NCBI GenBank assembly: GCA_011523155.1
Contig: WTHL01000051.1
Span: 1-6,254 of the forward strand
Length of the DNA: 6,254 nucleotides
Source: Synechococcus sp. PL34863bin_39
GTDB taxonomy: Bacteria; Cyanobacteriota; Cyanobacteriia; PCC-6307; Cyanobiaceae
Direction: 5' to 3'
Below are positions 1-5,397 of this stretch, in pieces. Below the pieces are notes generated by a model. It made no database searches and was not told where the DNA came from. It saw nothing but the letters and a program-made list of their open reading frames with translations. Position 1 is the first letter of the stretch, and the number at the start of each line of letters is the position of its first letter. Position numbers and translations under genes: made by a program.

Positions 1-116
1 AGGTGATAACCCGAACCGCTCAGGCCACAGACCTCGGGGTCACTGCGCACAACGACATCGAGAGAGGCGCCGATGCGGGCGACCTTGCGCCTCAGATCCG
101 ACCAACTTGCTGCCAT
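1..116 (-). CDS. N-terminal fragment of an unrecognised protein (cut by the left edge)
   Basis: An ATG at 114-116 opens a minus-strand frame that stays open for 38 codons to the window edge. The peptide begins MAASWSDLRRKVARIGASLD and continues with an ordinary soluble composition and no signal peptide. It lies 51 bases downstream of the DUF4335 stop in the same direction, so it may be the third gene of that run. Support is the open frame, plausible codon use and position; no competing frame over this stretch looks more gene-like. No Shine-Dalgarno sequence is visible before the ATG, which is common in cyanobacteria. I do not recognise the family, and too little is present to suggest a function. 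Confidence 0.55.
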   Translation of the reverse strand, partial: MAASWSDLRRKVARIGASLDVVVRSDPEVCGLSGSGYH

Positions 117-167
117 CCGGACCGACGCCGTTTCAACCCCTCAATTCTCCACTGCCGGGAGAGAACG

Positions 168-773
168 TCAACGCGTTTCGGTGGTCTCGGCAGGCACGGC
201 GGCCGGTTGTGGCGCCTTGTCTTCCGGCAAGGGCAGCAGAACCGCCAGCACACCCACCACCAGGAGTGAGGCACCGCCGAGGACGGGCGCCGCGATCCGC
301 TGCATCAGGGGAATGGCTTCCGTCAGCTCACGGCGGGCCAGCGGCCGGTGCGGCTGCTCCGGCCAGGGAATCTGGACGCGCCGGTCGAGGCGCATGGCAT
401 CCAGGCAGCGCACCAGGTCCGCCAGCTCCGCATCGTCCAATCGGATCGTGAGGGGCTCGACGCCGGCGCGACTGCTGCGCAGTTCGAGCTGGTGTCCACC
501 CTCGGCGCCCGGCGCCAGACTCACCGGCGAGTCCGTGTCGCCGCAGCGACGGGCGACCCCTGACACCAGCAGACGGGAGTAGGGCAGCACCGTGGCGAGC
601 ATCGCCTCGAGATGGTCACGCTTGCCCTCCAGTTCCGGTGACCCCACGAACTGAAGCTTCCAGGAGGAGAGGATGCCGATCACGTCATCTCCCTGGTTGG
701 CCGAGAAATCCGGCAGGCCTTCCACCATCAGGCGTGCTGCCGTCTGGTCGTAGCGGTAGGCGAGCTTGAGCAT
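168..773 (-). CDS. DUF4335 family protein, C-terminal membrane anchor
   Basis: This 201-residue protein matches the cyanobacterial DUF4335 family as I recall it. It opens with MLKLAYRYDQTAARLMVEGL followed by a segment on a sorted or scored trait (PDFSANQG, about 21-28). The middle (about 30-150) looks soluble, with a conserved-looking SSWKLQFVG stretch at 36-44 and an IRLDDAELADLVRCLD segment at 110-125. One hydrophobic helix at about 161-182 (AAPVLGGASLLVVGVLAVLL) is followed by a short Pro/Ala/Glu-rich tail, so the bulk probably lies on one side of a membrane anchored near its C-terminus. It follows DUF3038 by 45 bases in the same direction; the two families are usual neighbours in cyanobacteria, suggesting a shared but unknown role. 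The ATG start directly precedes the conserved N-terminus. The family has no function I can name. Confidence 0.85.
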   Translation of the reverse strand: MLKLAYRYDQTAARLMVEGLPDFSANQGDDVIGILSSWKLQFVGSPELEGKRDHLEAMLATVLPYSRLLVSGVARRCGDTDSPVSLAPGAEGGHQLELRSSRAGVEPLTIRLDDAELADLVRCLDAMRLDRRVQIPWPEQPHRPLARRELTEAIPLMQRIAAPVLGGASLLVVGVLAVLLPLPEDKAPQPAAVPAETTETR

Positions 774-818
774 GCGCTGAGGAGGGATGGGGCAGAACGA
801 ATGGGAGTGAGCGGGTGC

Positions 819-1394
819 TCAGGGCATCGGATCCTGGAGGCTGGCGCGCAGCCGCTCGGCTCCGCCGGGGCCCGCCGCCAGCGCAAGAGTGAGCACCATC
901 TGGCGTTGCAGGGGTGCCGCCTGACTGCGATCCAGGAGGCGTTGCACGGCGCTGCGGCGCAGATTCATCCGCTCCTCGATCAGATCGCGCAGTCGCTGGT
1001 CGACCAGACCCCAACGCTGGGCGGTGAGCTCAGCCGGCTCGCGACTGGAGAGCAACTGATGCAGCATCGGGTAGAGGCGATCGGCCATCGCACAGACCAC
1101 CCGGATCAGGGCGTCGATCTCGACACTGTTGAGGCTGGTGCGCCGCGTTGAACGCCGCAGGGGATTGGTGCAACGACGCTTCCAGAGCTCCACCCTGTTC
1201 GGGAAGAGGGCGGCATAACCCAGTTGCTTGGTCATCCAGAGCATCGCCTCGCCACCATTGAGGTCCAGGGCCTCGACCGTCAGCAGCAGAAAGTCGAGGC
1301 GTTCCAAGCCGCGGCGATTCAGCACGATCGAGGGGGTGGGTGTCGCCTCGCCCGCAGCGGCCGCCAGGTCTGGGGAAGCGGTGGTTTGGGTCAT
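819..1394 (-). CDS. DUF3038 family protein
   Basis: This 191-residue protein matches the cyanobacterial DUF3038 family. The conserved part begins near residue 30 with [30 protein letters not shown] (given here as position 30-59, key motif [13 protein letters not shown] at 42-54). A basic stretch, [11 protein letters not shown], sits at 75-85, and the rest (about 90-180) is predicted largely helical and soluble. It is the first gene of a minus-strand pair with DUF4335. The first 23 residues are low-complexity Ala/Thr/Pro, so the start is uncertain. The ATG at 1392-1394 nearly abuts the apt start, whereas an in-frame GTG at residue 24 (1323-1325) would free about 80 bases for two divergent promoters. 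The biochemical role is unknown. Confidence 0.87.
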   Translation of the reverse strand: MTQTTASPDLAAAAGEATPTPSIVLNRRGLERLDFLLLTVEALDLNGGEAMLWMTKQLGYAALFPNRVELWKRRCTNPLRRSTRRTSLNSVEIDALIRVVCAMADRLYPMLHQLLSSREPAELTAQRWGLVDQRLRDLIEERMNLRRSAVQRLLDRSQAAPLQRQMVLTLALAAGPGGAERLRASLQDPMP

Positions 1395-1404
1395 GGCTGC
1401 GATG

Positions 1405-1956
1405 ATGCCAGCACTCAGGCCTTCGCGTCACCCTTCCTTGGATCTCAAGCCGCTGATTCGAGACATTCCGGACTTCCCCAAGCCTGGAATCCTCTTCCGT
1501 GACATCAGCCCCCTGCTGCGTGATCCCGATGGCTGGCGCGCGGTGATGGATCAACTCGGCGCGATCTGCGACCGGTTGCAGCCGGATCTGATCGTCGGGA
1601 TTGAATCGCGCGGCTTCATCGTTGGCACAGCACTGGCCACAGCGCAGGGGCTGGGTTTCGTGCCGGTGCGGAAACCGGGGAAGTTGCCGGGTGCCATCCT
1701 CGGCGTTGACTATGCCCTTGAGTACGGCACGGATCGCCTGGAGATTCAGGCCGATGCCTTCAGCGGTGGCGCCAGGGTGCTGTTGGTGGATGATCTGCTG
1801 GCCACAGGTGGCACCGCCGCCGCAGCGTCGCAACTGATCGCCGAGGCGGGAGGCGAGCTGGTGGGCACCGCCTTCGTGATCGAACTGGCCGCCCTGCAGG
1901 GCCGCGCGAAACTGCCGCCCCAGACGCCCGTGGAAGCGCTGTTGGTTTACGCCTGA
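1405..1956 (+). CDS. apt: Adenine phosphoribosyltransferase
   Basis: The product converts adenine and PRPP to AMP and pyrophosphate in the cytosol, salvaging purine. From the ATG at 1405 it is 183 residues, a normal length. Family marks are [13 protein letters not shown] (21-33), the IVGIESRGF segment (63-71), the flexible-loop motif [11 protein letters not shown] (86-96) with ALEYGTD (104-110; Glu106 is the expected catalytic residue), and the PRPP-binding loop [13 protein letters not shown] (125-137). In-frame ATGs at 1393 and 1402 are alternatives; I chose 1405 because it sits closest to the conserved part, but no Shine-Dalgarno sequence decides. The frame stays open upstream to 1228, but that is the shadow of DUF3038. 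It is the lone plus-strand gene: its start abuts DUF3038 and its last 10 bases overlap the end of DUF2949. A downstream promoter or terminator must therefore lie inside neighbouring genes. Confidence 0.96.
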   Translation: MPALRPSRHPSLDLKPLIRDIPDFPKPGILFRDISPLLRDPDGWRAVMDQLGAICDRLQPDLIVGIESRGFIVGTALATAQGLGFVPVRKPGKLPGAILGVDYALEYGTDRLEIQADAFSGGARVLLVDDLLATGGTAAAASQLIAEAGGELVGTAFVIELAALQGRAKLPPQTPVEALLVYA

Positions 1957-2159
1957 TCCTGACTCCAATCCAGCACCGCCTGGTACTGGGACAGGTTCAG
2001 CAGGCCGAAACTCCAGAGCACGATCGGTAGCGGCGCCTGCTCCAGCTCGGCCTGACGCTGGCCGAGCTTCAGGGCGTTGTCGCTCAGGCCGAGCTGTTCC
2101 CGCAGAAACTGCAGCAGCTGGGGCGATGGCTGGGGTTGTGCGTCGCTGCTGAACACCAA
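1947..2159 (-). CDS. DUF2949 family small protein
   Basis: This 70-residue soluble protein matches the cyanobacterial DUF2949 family. Visible marks are the N-terminal [19 protein letters not shown] (about 15-33), a Glu/Gln-rich turn ([14 protein letters not shown], 36-49) and the ending [15 protein letters not shown] (51-65), a pattern of short helices that I associate with this family. The start is a TTG at 2157-2159, with a GTG one codon later. A good Shine-Dalgarno sequence at 2167-2172 lies 7 bases before the TTG and 10 before the GTG, favouring TTG. It begins 19 bases after the monooxygenase stop, so the two are probably co-transcribed. Its last 10 bases overlap the 3' end of apt on the other strand. 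Function is unknown. Confidence 0.83.
   Translation of the reverse strand: MVFSSDAQPQPSPQLLQFLREQLGLSDNALKLGQRQAELEQAPLPIVLWSFGLLNLSQYQAVLDWSQDQA
2044..2068. repeat. Perfect 9-bp inverted repeat (hairpin) inside DUF2949, downstream of apt
   Basis: AGCTCGGCC at 2044-2052 and GGCCGAGCT at 2060-2068 are exact reverse complements around a 7-base loop (TGACGCT). The hairpin lies within DUF2949 codons but 88 bases past the apt stop, so an apt transcript reading into the opposing gene would fold it. No T-run follows on either strand, so a classical intrinsic terminator is not shown; a transcript-end or stability role is inference. Chance or coding constraint (the [10 protein letters not shown] region) is the alternative. 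Confidence 0.5.
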
Positions 2160-2166
2160 GGACCTG

Positions 2167-2172
2167 ACCTCC
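2167..2172 (-). promoter_or_regulatory. Shine-Dalgarno site that sets the DUF2949 start
   Basis: The minus strand reads GGAGGT here (within GGGAGGTC), a near-consensus Shine-Dalgarno sequence, 7 bases before a TTG codon at 2159-2157. It is the clearest ribosome-binding site I found in the window; the other starts have none or only weak purine runs. It lies in the 19-base gap after the monooxygenase stop, and supports translation of DUF2949 from a rare TTG (or the adjacent GTG). Confidence 0.65.
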
Positions 2173-2178
2173 CTGTGC

Positions 2179-3423
2179 TCACTCTGGCGCTGATCGCAGA
2201 ATTGTCATCGGCCCATCGGTCATGGCCTGGAGAGCGAGGCGCCGGGTCAGGGGAATCCTGCGGAGCAACTGCAGCGCCAGAGCACGCAGGGGAAGGAGTG
2301 GATGCCAGCGGTTGGAGAACAGCCTGAGCAGCGCATCGGTGCCCAGACCGATCAGCACCAGATCGGGGAGACGCCGGCGGTTGTAGCGGCGCACCAGCCG
2401 CCGGATCGGCCCGGATTCAGCGTGATGGCGCTGGATCAGATCGAGCAGATCACTGACATCACGCCAGCAGAGATTGAGCCCCTGGCCGCCCACCGGGTGG
2501 CAGCGATGGCCTGCCTCCCCTACAAGGAGATGGCGTCCACGGCCCAGTCGCGGTGCCAGACTGAGTTCAAGCGGAAACGCCATCGGCTGGTCCAGCATGG
2601 CATCGGGGATCAGTCCCGCCGGCAGCACCGTGGCCAGGCGATCCAGCAGTACCGCCGGCGCCAGGGCAGCGCGCTCCCGGCAACGCTCCAGGGGCGCACT
2701 CCAGACCACCTGGTAGTGCATCCCCCCCAGGGGAAGCACCGCGAAGGGGCCTTCGGTGCGGAAGAATTCGTGGGCTGTGGACGCCTCGCCGCCGCGGAGC
2801 AGCACCTTCATGGTGAGACATCCCTGGCGGTAGCGGCCCGACCAGAAGGGCAATCCCCAGGACTGCCTGTGGCTGGAGCGCGGACCATCGGCCGCGACCA
2901 GGAGGTCGGCCGGAGGACTATCGGCTGATCCAGGCGGCACCGCCTCGGCCGCACCGCCAAGCTGAAGTGACACGGTTGGCGTCTGGCCCAGACGCTCAAG
3001 CAGCAGCGCCATCAGTGGCTTGTGATCCAGGATCCAACCGATGGCATCGGTGTGGCGATTGACGGTGTTGAGATCGTCAATGGTGAACCACACCTCCGGT
3101 CTGACGGCCTGATCCTGCAGACGCAACCGGTCGAAGGGCACCAGATGGGAACGCACCTCGTGCCAAAGATTCAGGCGCTCAAGCAGGCGTCTGGAGGAGT
3201 GGGTGATCGCATAGGCGCGATTTCGGGCAACTAAGGACTCAGGATCCTGTGGGTCATGGAGCGCCACCCGGCAGCCAGCCTGAGCGAGGCCAAGCGCCAG
3301 CAACGCGCCCGTCGGTCCTGCGCCGAACACAGAAACCGACAGGCCTCGATGCGAGCGCCTGTCGGTTTCAGAGCGGTGGATCGTCAAACGATCACGACCG
3401 TCAATCACAGTGGCATCAGGCAC
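2179..3423 (-). CDS. UbiH/VisC-like FAD-dependent monooxygenase
   Basis: This 414-residue protein is a single-component flavoprotein hydroxylase of the UbiH/VisC type. The N-terminal FAD-binding dinucleotide fold is at 29-58 with GAGPTG at 34-39. An ADG motif occurs at 178-180 (VAADGPRSSHRQ), and the second FAD/ribityl motif is GEAGHRCHPVGGQGLN at 302-317. The usual Asp of the GD motif is Glu303 here. The C-terminal 80 residues are Leu/Arg-rich helices that may meet the membrane. In cyanobacteria such enzymes are candidates for ring hydroxylation in plastoquinone synthesis; the substrate is inference. The GTG start at 3421-3423 gives 27 non-conserved residues before the fold; in-frame GTG at residue 6 or TTG at residue 13 could be the real start. 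It begins 28 bases after hli and is followed by DUF2949, suggesting one transcript. A long hairpin spans codons 19-31. Confidence 0.88.
   Translation of the reverse strand: MPDATVIDGRDRLTIHRSETDRRSHRGLSVSVFGAGPTGALLALGLAQAGCRVALHDPQDPESLVARNRAYAITHSSRRLLERLNLWHEVRSHLVPFDRLRLQDQAVRPEVWFTIDDLNTVNRHTDAIGWILDHKPLMALLLERLGQTPTVSLQLGGAAEAVPPGSADSPPADLLVAADGPRSSHRQSWGLPFWSGRYRQGCLTMKVLLRGGEASTAHEFFRTEGPFAVLPLGGMHYQVVWSAPLERCRERAALAPAVLLDRLATVLPAGLIPDAMLDQPMAFPLELSLAPRLGRGRHLLVGEAGHRCHPVGGQGLNLCWRDVSDLLDLIQRHHAESGPIRRLVRRYNRRRLPDLVLIGLGTDALLRLFSNRWHPLLPLRALALQLLRRIPLTRRLALQAMTDGPMTILRSAPE
3332..3369 (-). terminator. Long hairpin at the hli/monooxygenase junction, possible terminator or attenuator
   Basis: GAAACCGACAGGC (3332-3344) and GCCTGTCGGTTTC (3357-3369) form a perfect 13-bp inverted repeat. 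Inside, CTCG/CGAG (3345-3348 with 3352-3355) adds four pairs around a 3-base loop, with one unpaired base at 3356. On the minus strand the 3' arm ends GGTTTC and runs into TGTGTTC, a modest U-rich tail, which suits a terminator or attenuator for transcription from hli about 83 bases upstream. The plus-strand side has no T-run. It overlaps codons 19-31 of the monooxygenase as annotated, so it would either regulate read-through or reflect a start placed too far upstream. The fold is seen; the function is inferred. Confidence 0.55.
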
Positions 3424-3451
3424 CCGGTGCGCTCACACTGCGACCATCCAA

Positions 3452-3697
3452 TCAGCCGAGGCCCAGCAGTCCGCGGGTGAAGGCTTCGCCGCCGAGGGCG
3501 AATTCCGTGGCGAGCAGGGCGATGAACCCGAGCATGGCCATGCGCCCGTTGAGCTTTTCGGCGCGGTCGTGGAAGCCCCAGCCGTTCTCAGCTTCGACCA
3601 CTTCCATGCGGGGCTCGGTGGCGAAGGCGTTGAGACGACCGCCGTCTTCTTCGGTGACGGTGGCGCCGCGGATGGGTGAGGAATTGGCCTGGGTCAT
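3452..3697 (-). CDS. hli: High-light-inducible chlorophyll-binding protein (Hlip)
   Basis: This 81-residue one-helix protein belongs to the Hlip/SCP family, which binds chlorophyll and carotenoid in the thylakoid and protects photosystem II assembly and chlorophyll synthesis under light stress. A polar N-terminal tail (1-45, with [20 protein letters not shown] at 26-45) leads into the single helix. The chlorophyll-binding signature [20 protein letters not shown] (46-65) carries the family residues Glu47, Asn50, Arg52, Ala54, Met55 and Gly57. The ATG start is clear and 81 residues is within the usual range for longer Hlips. It is the first gene of a minus-strand run with the monooxygenase and DUF2949. 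The upstream 131-base gap holds an HLR1-like box and a -10-like hexamer, matching expected high-light control through RpaB. I cannot assign it to a HliA/B/C/D subtype from the sequence alone. Confidence 0.95.
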   Translation of the reverse strand: MTQANSSPIRGATVTEEDGGRLNAFATEPRMEVVEAENGWGFHDRAEKLNGRMAMLGFIALLATEFALGGEAFTRGLLGLG

Positions 3698-3719
3698 CGC
3701 TAGCGTTGCTTCTTGAAGC

Positions 3720-3737
3720 AGTGTAACCCAATATTAC
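3720..3737 (-). promoter_or_regulatory. HLR1-like box (putative RpaB site) upstream of hli
   Basis: The minus strand reads GTAATATT GG GTTACACT: two 8-base direct half-sites separated by two bases. Against the HLR1 pattern (G/T)TTACA(T/A)(T/A), NN, repeated, the first half matches 6 of 8 positions and the second 7 of 8. The box ends 22 bases before the hli ATG and overlaps the -10-like TAATAT. In high-light genes of other cyanobacteria, RpaB bound over the core promoter represses in low light; that is known for the family and inferred here. Confidence 0.6.
3731..3736 (-). promoter_or_regulatory. Candidate -10 hexamer of the hli promoter
   Basis: TAATAT on the minus strand resembles the TATAAT consensus and would give a leader of roughly 25-30 bases before the hli ATG. 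No convincing -35 element is seen 16-18 bases upstream (the sequence there is near GCAAAC). It sits in the most AT-rich part of an otherwise GC-rich window. Overlap with the HLR1-like box would let a bound regulator block the polymerase. Confidence 0.4.
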
Positions 3738-3828
3738 GAAAGTTTGCGCACTTGTTTGCGTGACTGGCTCGCCGATTGCCAGGACCGTTGGCTCTGCCTG
3801 TGAGGTCCGCGTGCGCTTGAGGCGTGGA

Positions 3829-4488
3829 TCAGCGCTCCCGACGCCCCGCCAGGCGTCGCTGACAGAGCTCTTCAAAGGCCGGCCTGAGCAGGTAGGGGTA
3901 CTCACCTGCCCACAGCTTCAGGCCCGGGAGCCAGGCATCGCTGAGGGCGGCAATCCGGGAGAAATCCTTGCGGTCGCTCAGGACCAGGCAGCGAATCCGT
4001 GCGCCAGGTCGGATCGGGTTGTGCTGCTTGGTCATCGGAAAGCTGAGCCTGCCGAGGTAGCCGTCTTCATCGGCGAGTTCCAGGACAAGCCAGGTGCGTC
4101 GATTTTCCACCAGCTCGAGATCCCCCCGCTGGTTGGCCTGTTCGCGGCGACTCTCCACACGCTCCTGGGTGAAGGCATCGGCGACCTCGCCTTCAAACAG
4201 CGCTGCTGAGGGATAGCGGCGCAGGGTGGCGTTGCGGCGGCCGGCCTCGAGAATCGGCCCCCAGAGCACGTACAGCAGGAGCGCCACTCCGATCAGCAAC
4301 CAGATCGAGCCCCAGCGATTGGAGAACTGGCTCTGGCTGATCAACAGGGTGATCACCCCGCCGATGGCGGCGATCAGCACCCGCTGCAGGATCTTGCGCG
4401 GGTCCCCGAGGGCCGCGGAGAACTGGTTGCCCGTTGCCACCGCAGGGATCAGGCGCTGCAACTCGCCCGGACGCAAAGGAATCAGCAT
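3829..4488 (-). CDS. CCB2/CCB4-like cofactor assembly of complex C subunit B protein
   Basis: This 219-residue membrane protein matches the cyanobacterial/chloroplast CCB2/CCB4 family, which helps attach heme ci covalently to cytochrome b6 of the cytochrome b6f complex. The N-terminal PxxxG-Q lead-in (GNQFSAALGDPRKILQR, 20-36) is followed by two transmembrane helices at about 37-51 (VLIAAIGGVITLLIS) and 61-79 (SIWLLIGVALLLYVLWGPI). The remaining 140 residues form a soluble, charged domain with FEGEVADAF (98-106), a LVLELADEDGYLGRLSF strand pair (134-150) and WLPGLKLWAGEYPYLLRPAF near the end (186-205). The ATG start fits the family. It lies 39 bases after dapB in the same direction and is likely the last gene of that run, with a 131-base gap before hli. 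Assignment to CCB2 versus CCB4 is not possible here. Confidence 0.85.
   Translation of the reverse strand: MLIPLRPGELQRLIPAVATGNQFSAALGDPRKILQRVLIAAIGGVITLLISQSQFSNRWGSIWLLIGVALLLYVLWGPILEAGRRNATLRRYPSAALFEGEVADAFTQERVESRREQANQRGDLELVENRRTWLVLELADEDGYLGRLSFPMTKQHNPIRPGARIRCLVLSDRKDFSRIAALSDAWLPGLKLWAGEYPYLLRPAFEELCQRRLAGRRER
3839..3858. repeat. 7-bp inverted repeat at the 3' end of the CCB2/CCB4-like gene
   Basis: CGACGCC (3839-3845) and GGCGTCG (3852-3858) pair around a 6-base loop, within the last dozen codons of the gene (RRLAGRR). A GC-rich hairpin about 10 bases before the stop could weakly slow or end the transcript of the dapB run, but no U-tract follows on the minus strand, so a terminator is not established. 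Arg-rich coding may explain it. Confidence 0.35.
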
Positions 4489-4527
4489 GGCTTCAACGAA
4501 GGGGTGAGCATGGCGTCGCCCAACGGC

Positions 4528-5379
4528 TCAGAGAAGGCGCTCGAGGCCGTACACCAGGGACTCGAGCTGCCGCACCTTGCGGATGCTCAACAGAACCCCT
4601 GGCATGTAGGCGGATCGGTCGATCGTGTCGTGCCGCAGGGTGTAGGTCTCCCCCGGGGCGCCGAACATCACCTCCTGATGGGCCACAAGACCGGGCAGCC
4701 GCAGGGAATGCAATCGCAGGCCGCTGGGCCTTTCCCCTCCGCGGCTGCCGGGCAGCGATTCGTGCTCATCCACTTCAGGGGCGTTGAAGCGCTTGCCCAG
4801 CTCTTCCATCAATTCTGCGGTCTTGATGCAGGTGCCGCTTGGGGCATCGGCCTTGCGGTTGTGATGGAGCTCGGTGAGTTCCGCATGGTCATAGAAGCGT
4901 GCGGCGGCAGCGGCGGCCTGCTGCAGCAGCACCATGCCGACCGAGAAGTTGGGAATCACAGCTCCACCCACCGATGCTTTCTGGGAGAACACCTGCAGGT
5001 CGTTGAGCTGCTCCGGGCTCAGCCCCGTGGTGCCGATCACGGGATGCACGCCATAGGCAATCGCGGCCCGGGTGTTCGCGTACACCACGGAGGGGTGGGT
5101 GAAGTCGACCATCACAGCGCCAGCACCGGGGCCCTGGTCGCGCACCGCCTGACTGGTGGCGCAGAGACAGCCCTCCAGATCGGCGGTGATGGCCACCTCC
5201 AGTTCACCCAGACCCAGGGCCAGGCCCACATCGTCTCCCTCGCGGCCGGGGGTGGTGTCGACAGCGCCCACAAGCCGGCAATCGTCGGCGGCGACCACCG
5301 CCCGGATCACCTCCGCACCCATGCGGCCCAGAGCCCCCGCCACAACAACAGAAATGGGGGTGCCCGCAGGAGCGTTCAT
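4528..5379 (-). CDS. dapB: 4-hydroxy-tetrahydrodipicolinate reductase
   Basis: DapB reduces 4-hydroxy-tetrahydrodipicolinate with NAD(P)H in the diaminopimelate route, supplying lysine and peptidoglycan cross-links. The 283-residue protein is close to the usual length. The Rossmann motif [11 protein letters not shown] spans 11-21. A DFTHP segment is at 92-96, GTTGL at 116-120 and PNFSVGM at 143-149. The substrate and catalytic signature [14 protein letters not shown] (170-183) includes His172/His173 and Lys176, and the C-terminal [11 protein letters not shown] (248-258) is also typical. The ATG start directly precedes the first strand of the fold. The gene begins 18 bases after the HD-GYP stop and ends 39 bases before the CCB2/CCB4-like start, so all three may share a transcript. 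No Shine-Dalgarno sequence is visible, and nothing is missing from the active site. Confidence 0.97.
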   Translation of the reverse strand: MNAPAGTPISVVVAGALGRMGAEVIRAVVAADDCRLVGAVDTTPGREGDDVGLALGLGELEVAITADLEGCLCATSQAVRDQGPGAGAVMVDFTHPSVVYANTRAAIAYGVHPVIGTTGLSPEQLNDLQVFSQKASVGGAVIPNFSVGMVLLQQAAAAAARFYDHAELTELHHNRKADAPSGTCIKTAELMEELGKRFNAPEVDEHESLPGSRGGERPSGLRLHSLRLPGLVAHQEVMFGAPGETYTLRHDTIDRSAYMPGVLLSIRKVRQLESLVYGLERLL

Positions 5380-5397
5380 CGAATCAGTCGGCAGTCA

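Noticed and set aside
1228..1404. N-terminal extension of apt from 1228
   Set aside because: The extra 59 residues are Arg/Ser-rich, are antisense to DUF3038 and precede a complete, normal-length enzyme starting at 1405.
1030..1968. Minus-strand open frame of 312 codons across DUF3038 and apt
   Set aside because: It overlaps two well-supported genes in other frames and has a low-complexity Arg/Gln/His-rich composition with no family resemblance; a typical shadow in GC-rich DNA.
3782..3808. GGACC / GGTCC pair in the hli upstream gap as a possible terminator
   Set aside because: Only 5 bp with a 17-base loop and no T-run; too weak to call.
4539..4567. GCTCGAG / CTCGAGC inverted repeat near the 3' end of dapB
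   Set aside because: Only 7 bp with a 15-base loop; it arises from two Leu-Glu codon pairs in the protein and has no T-run after it.
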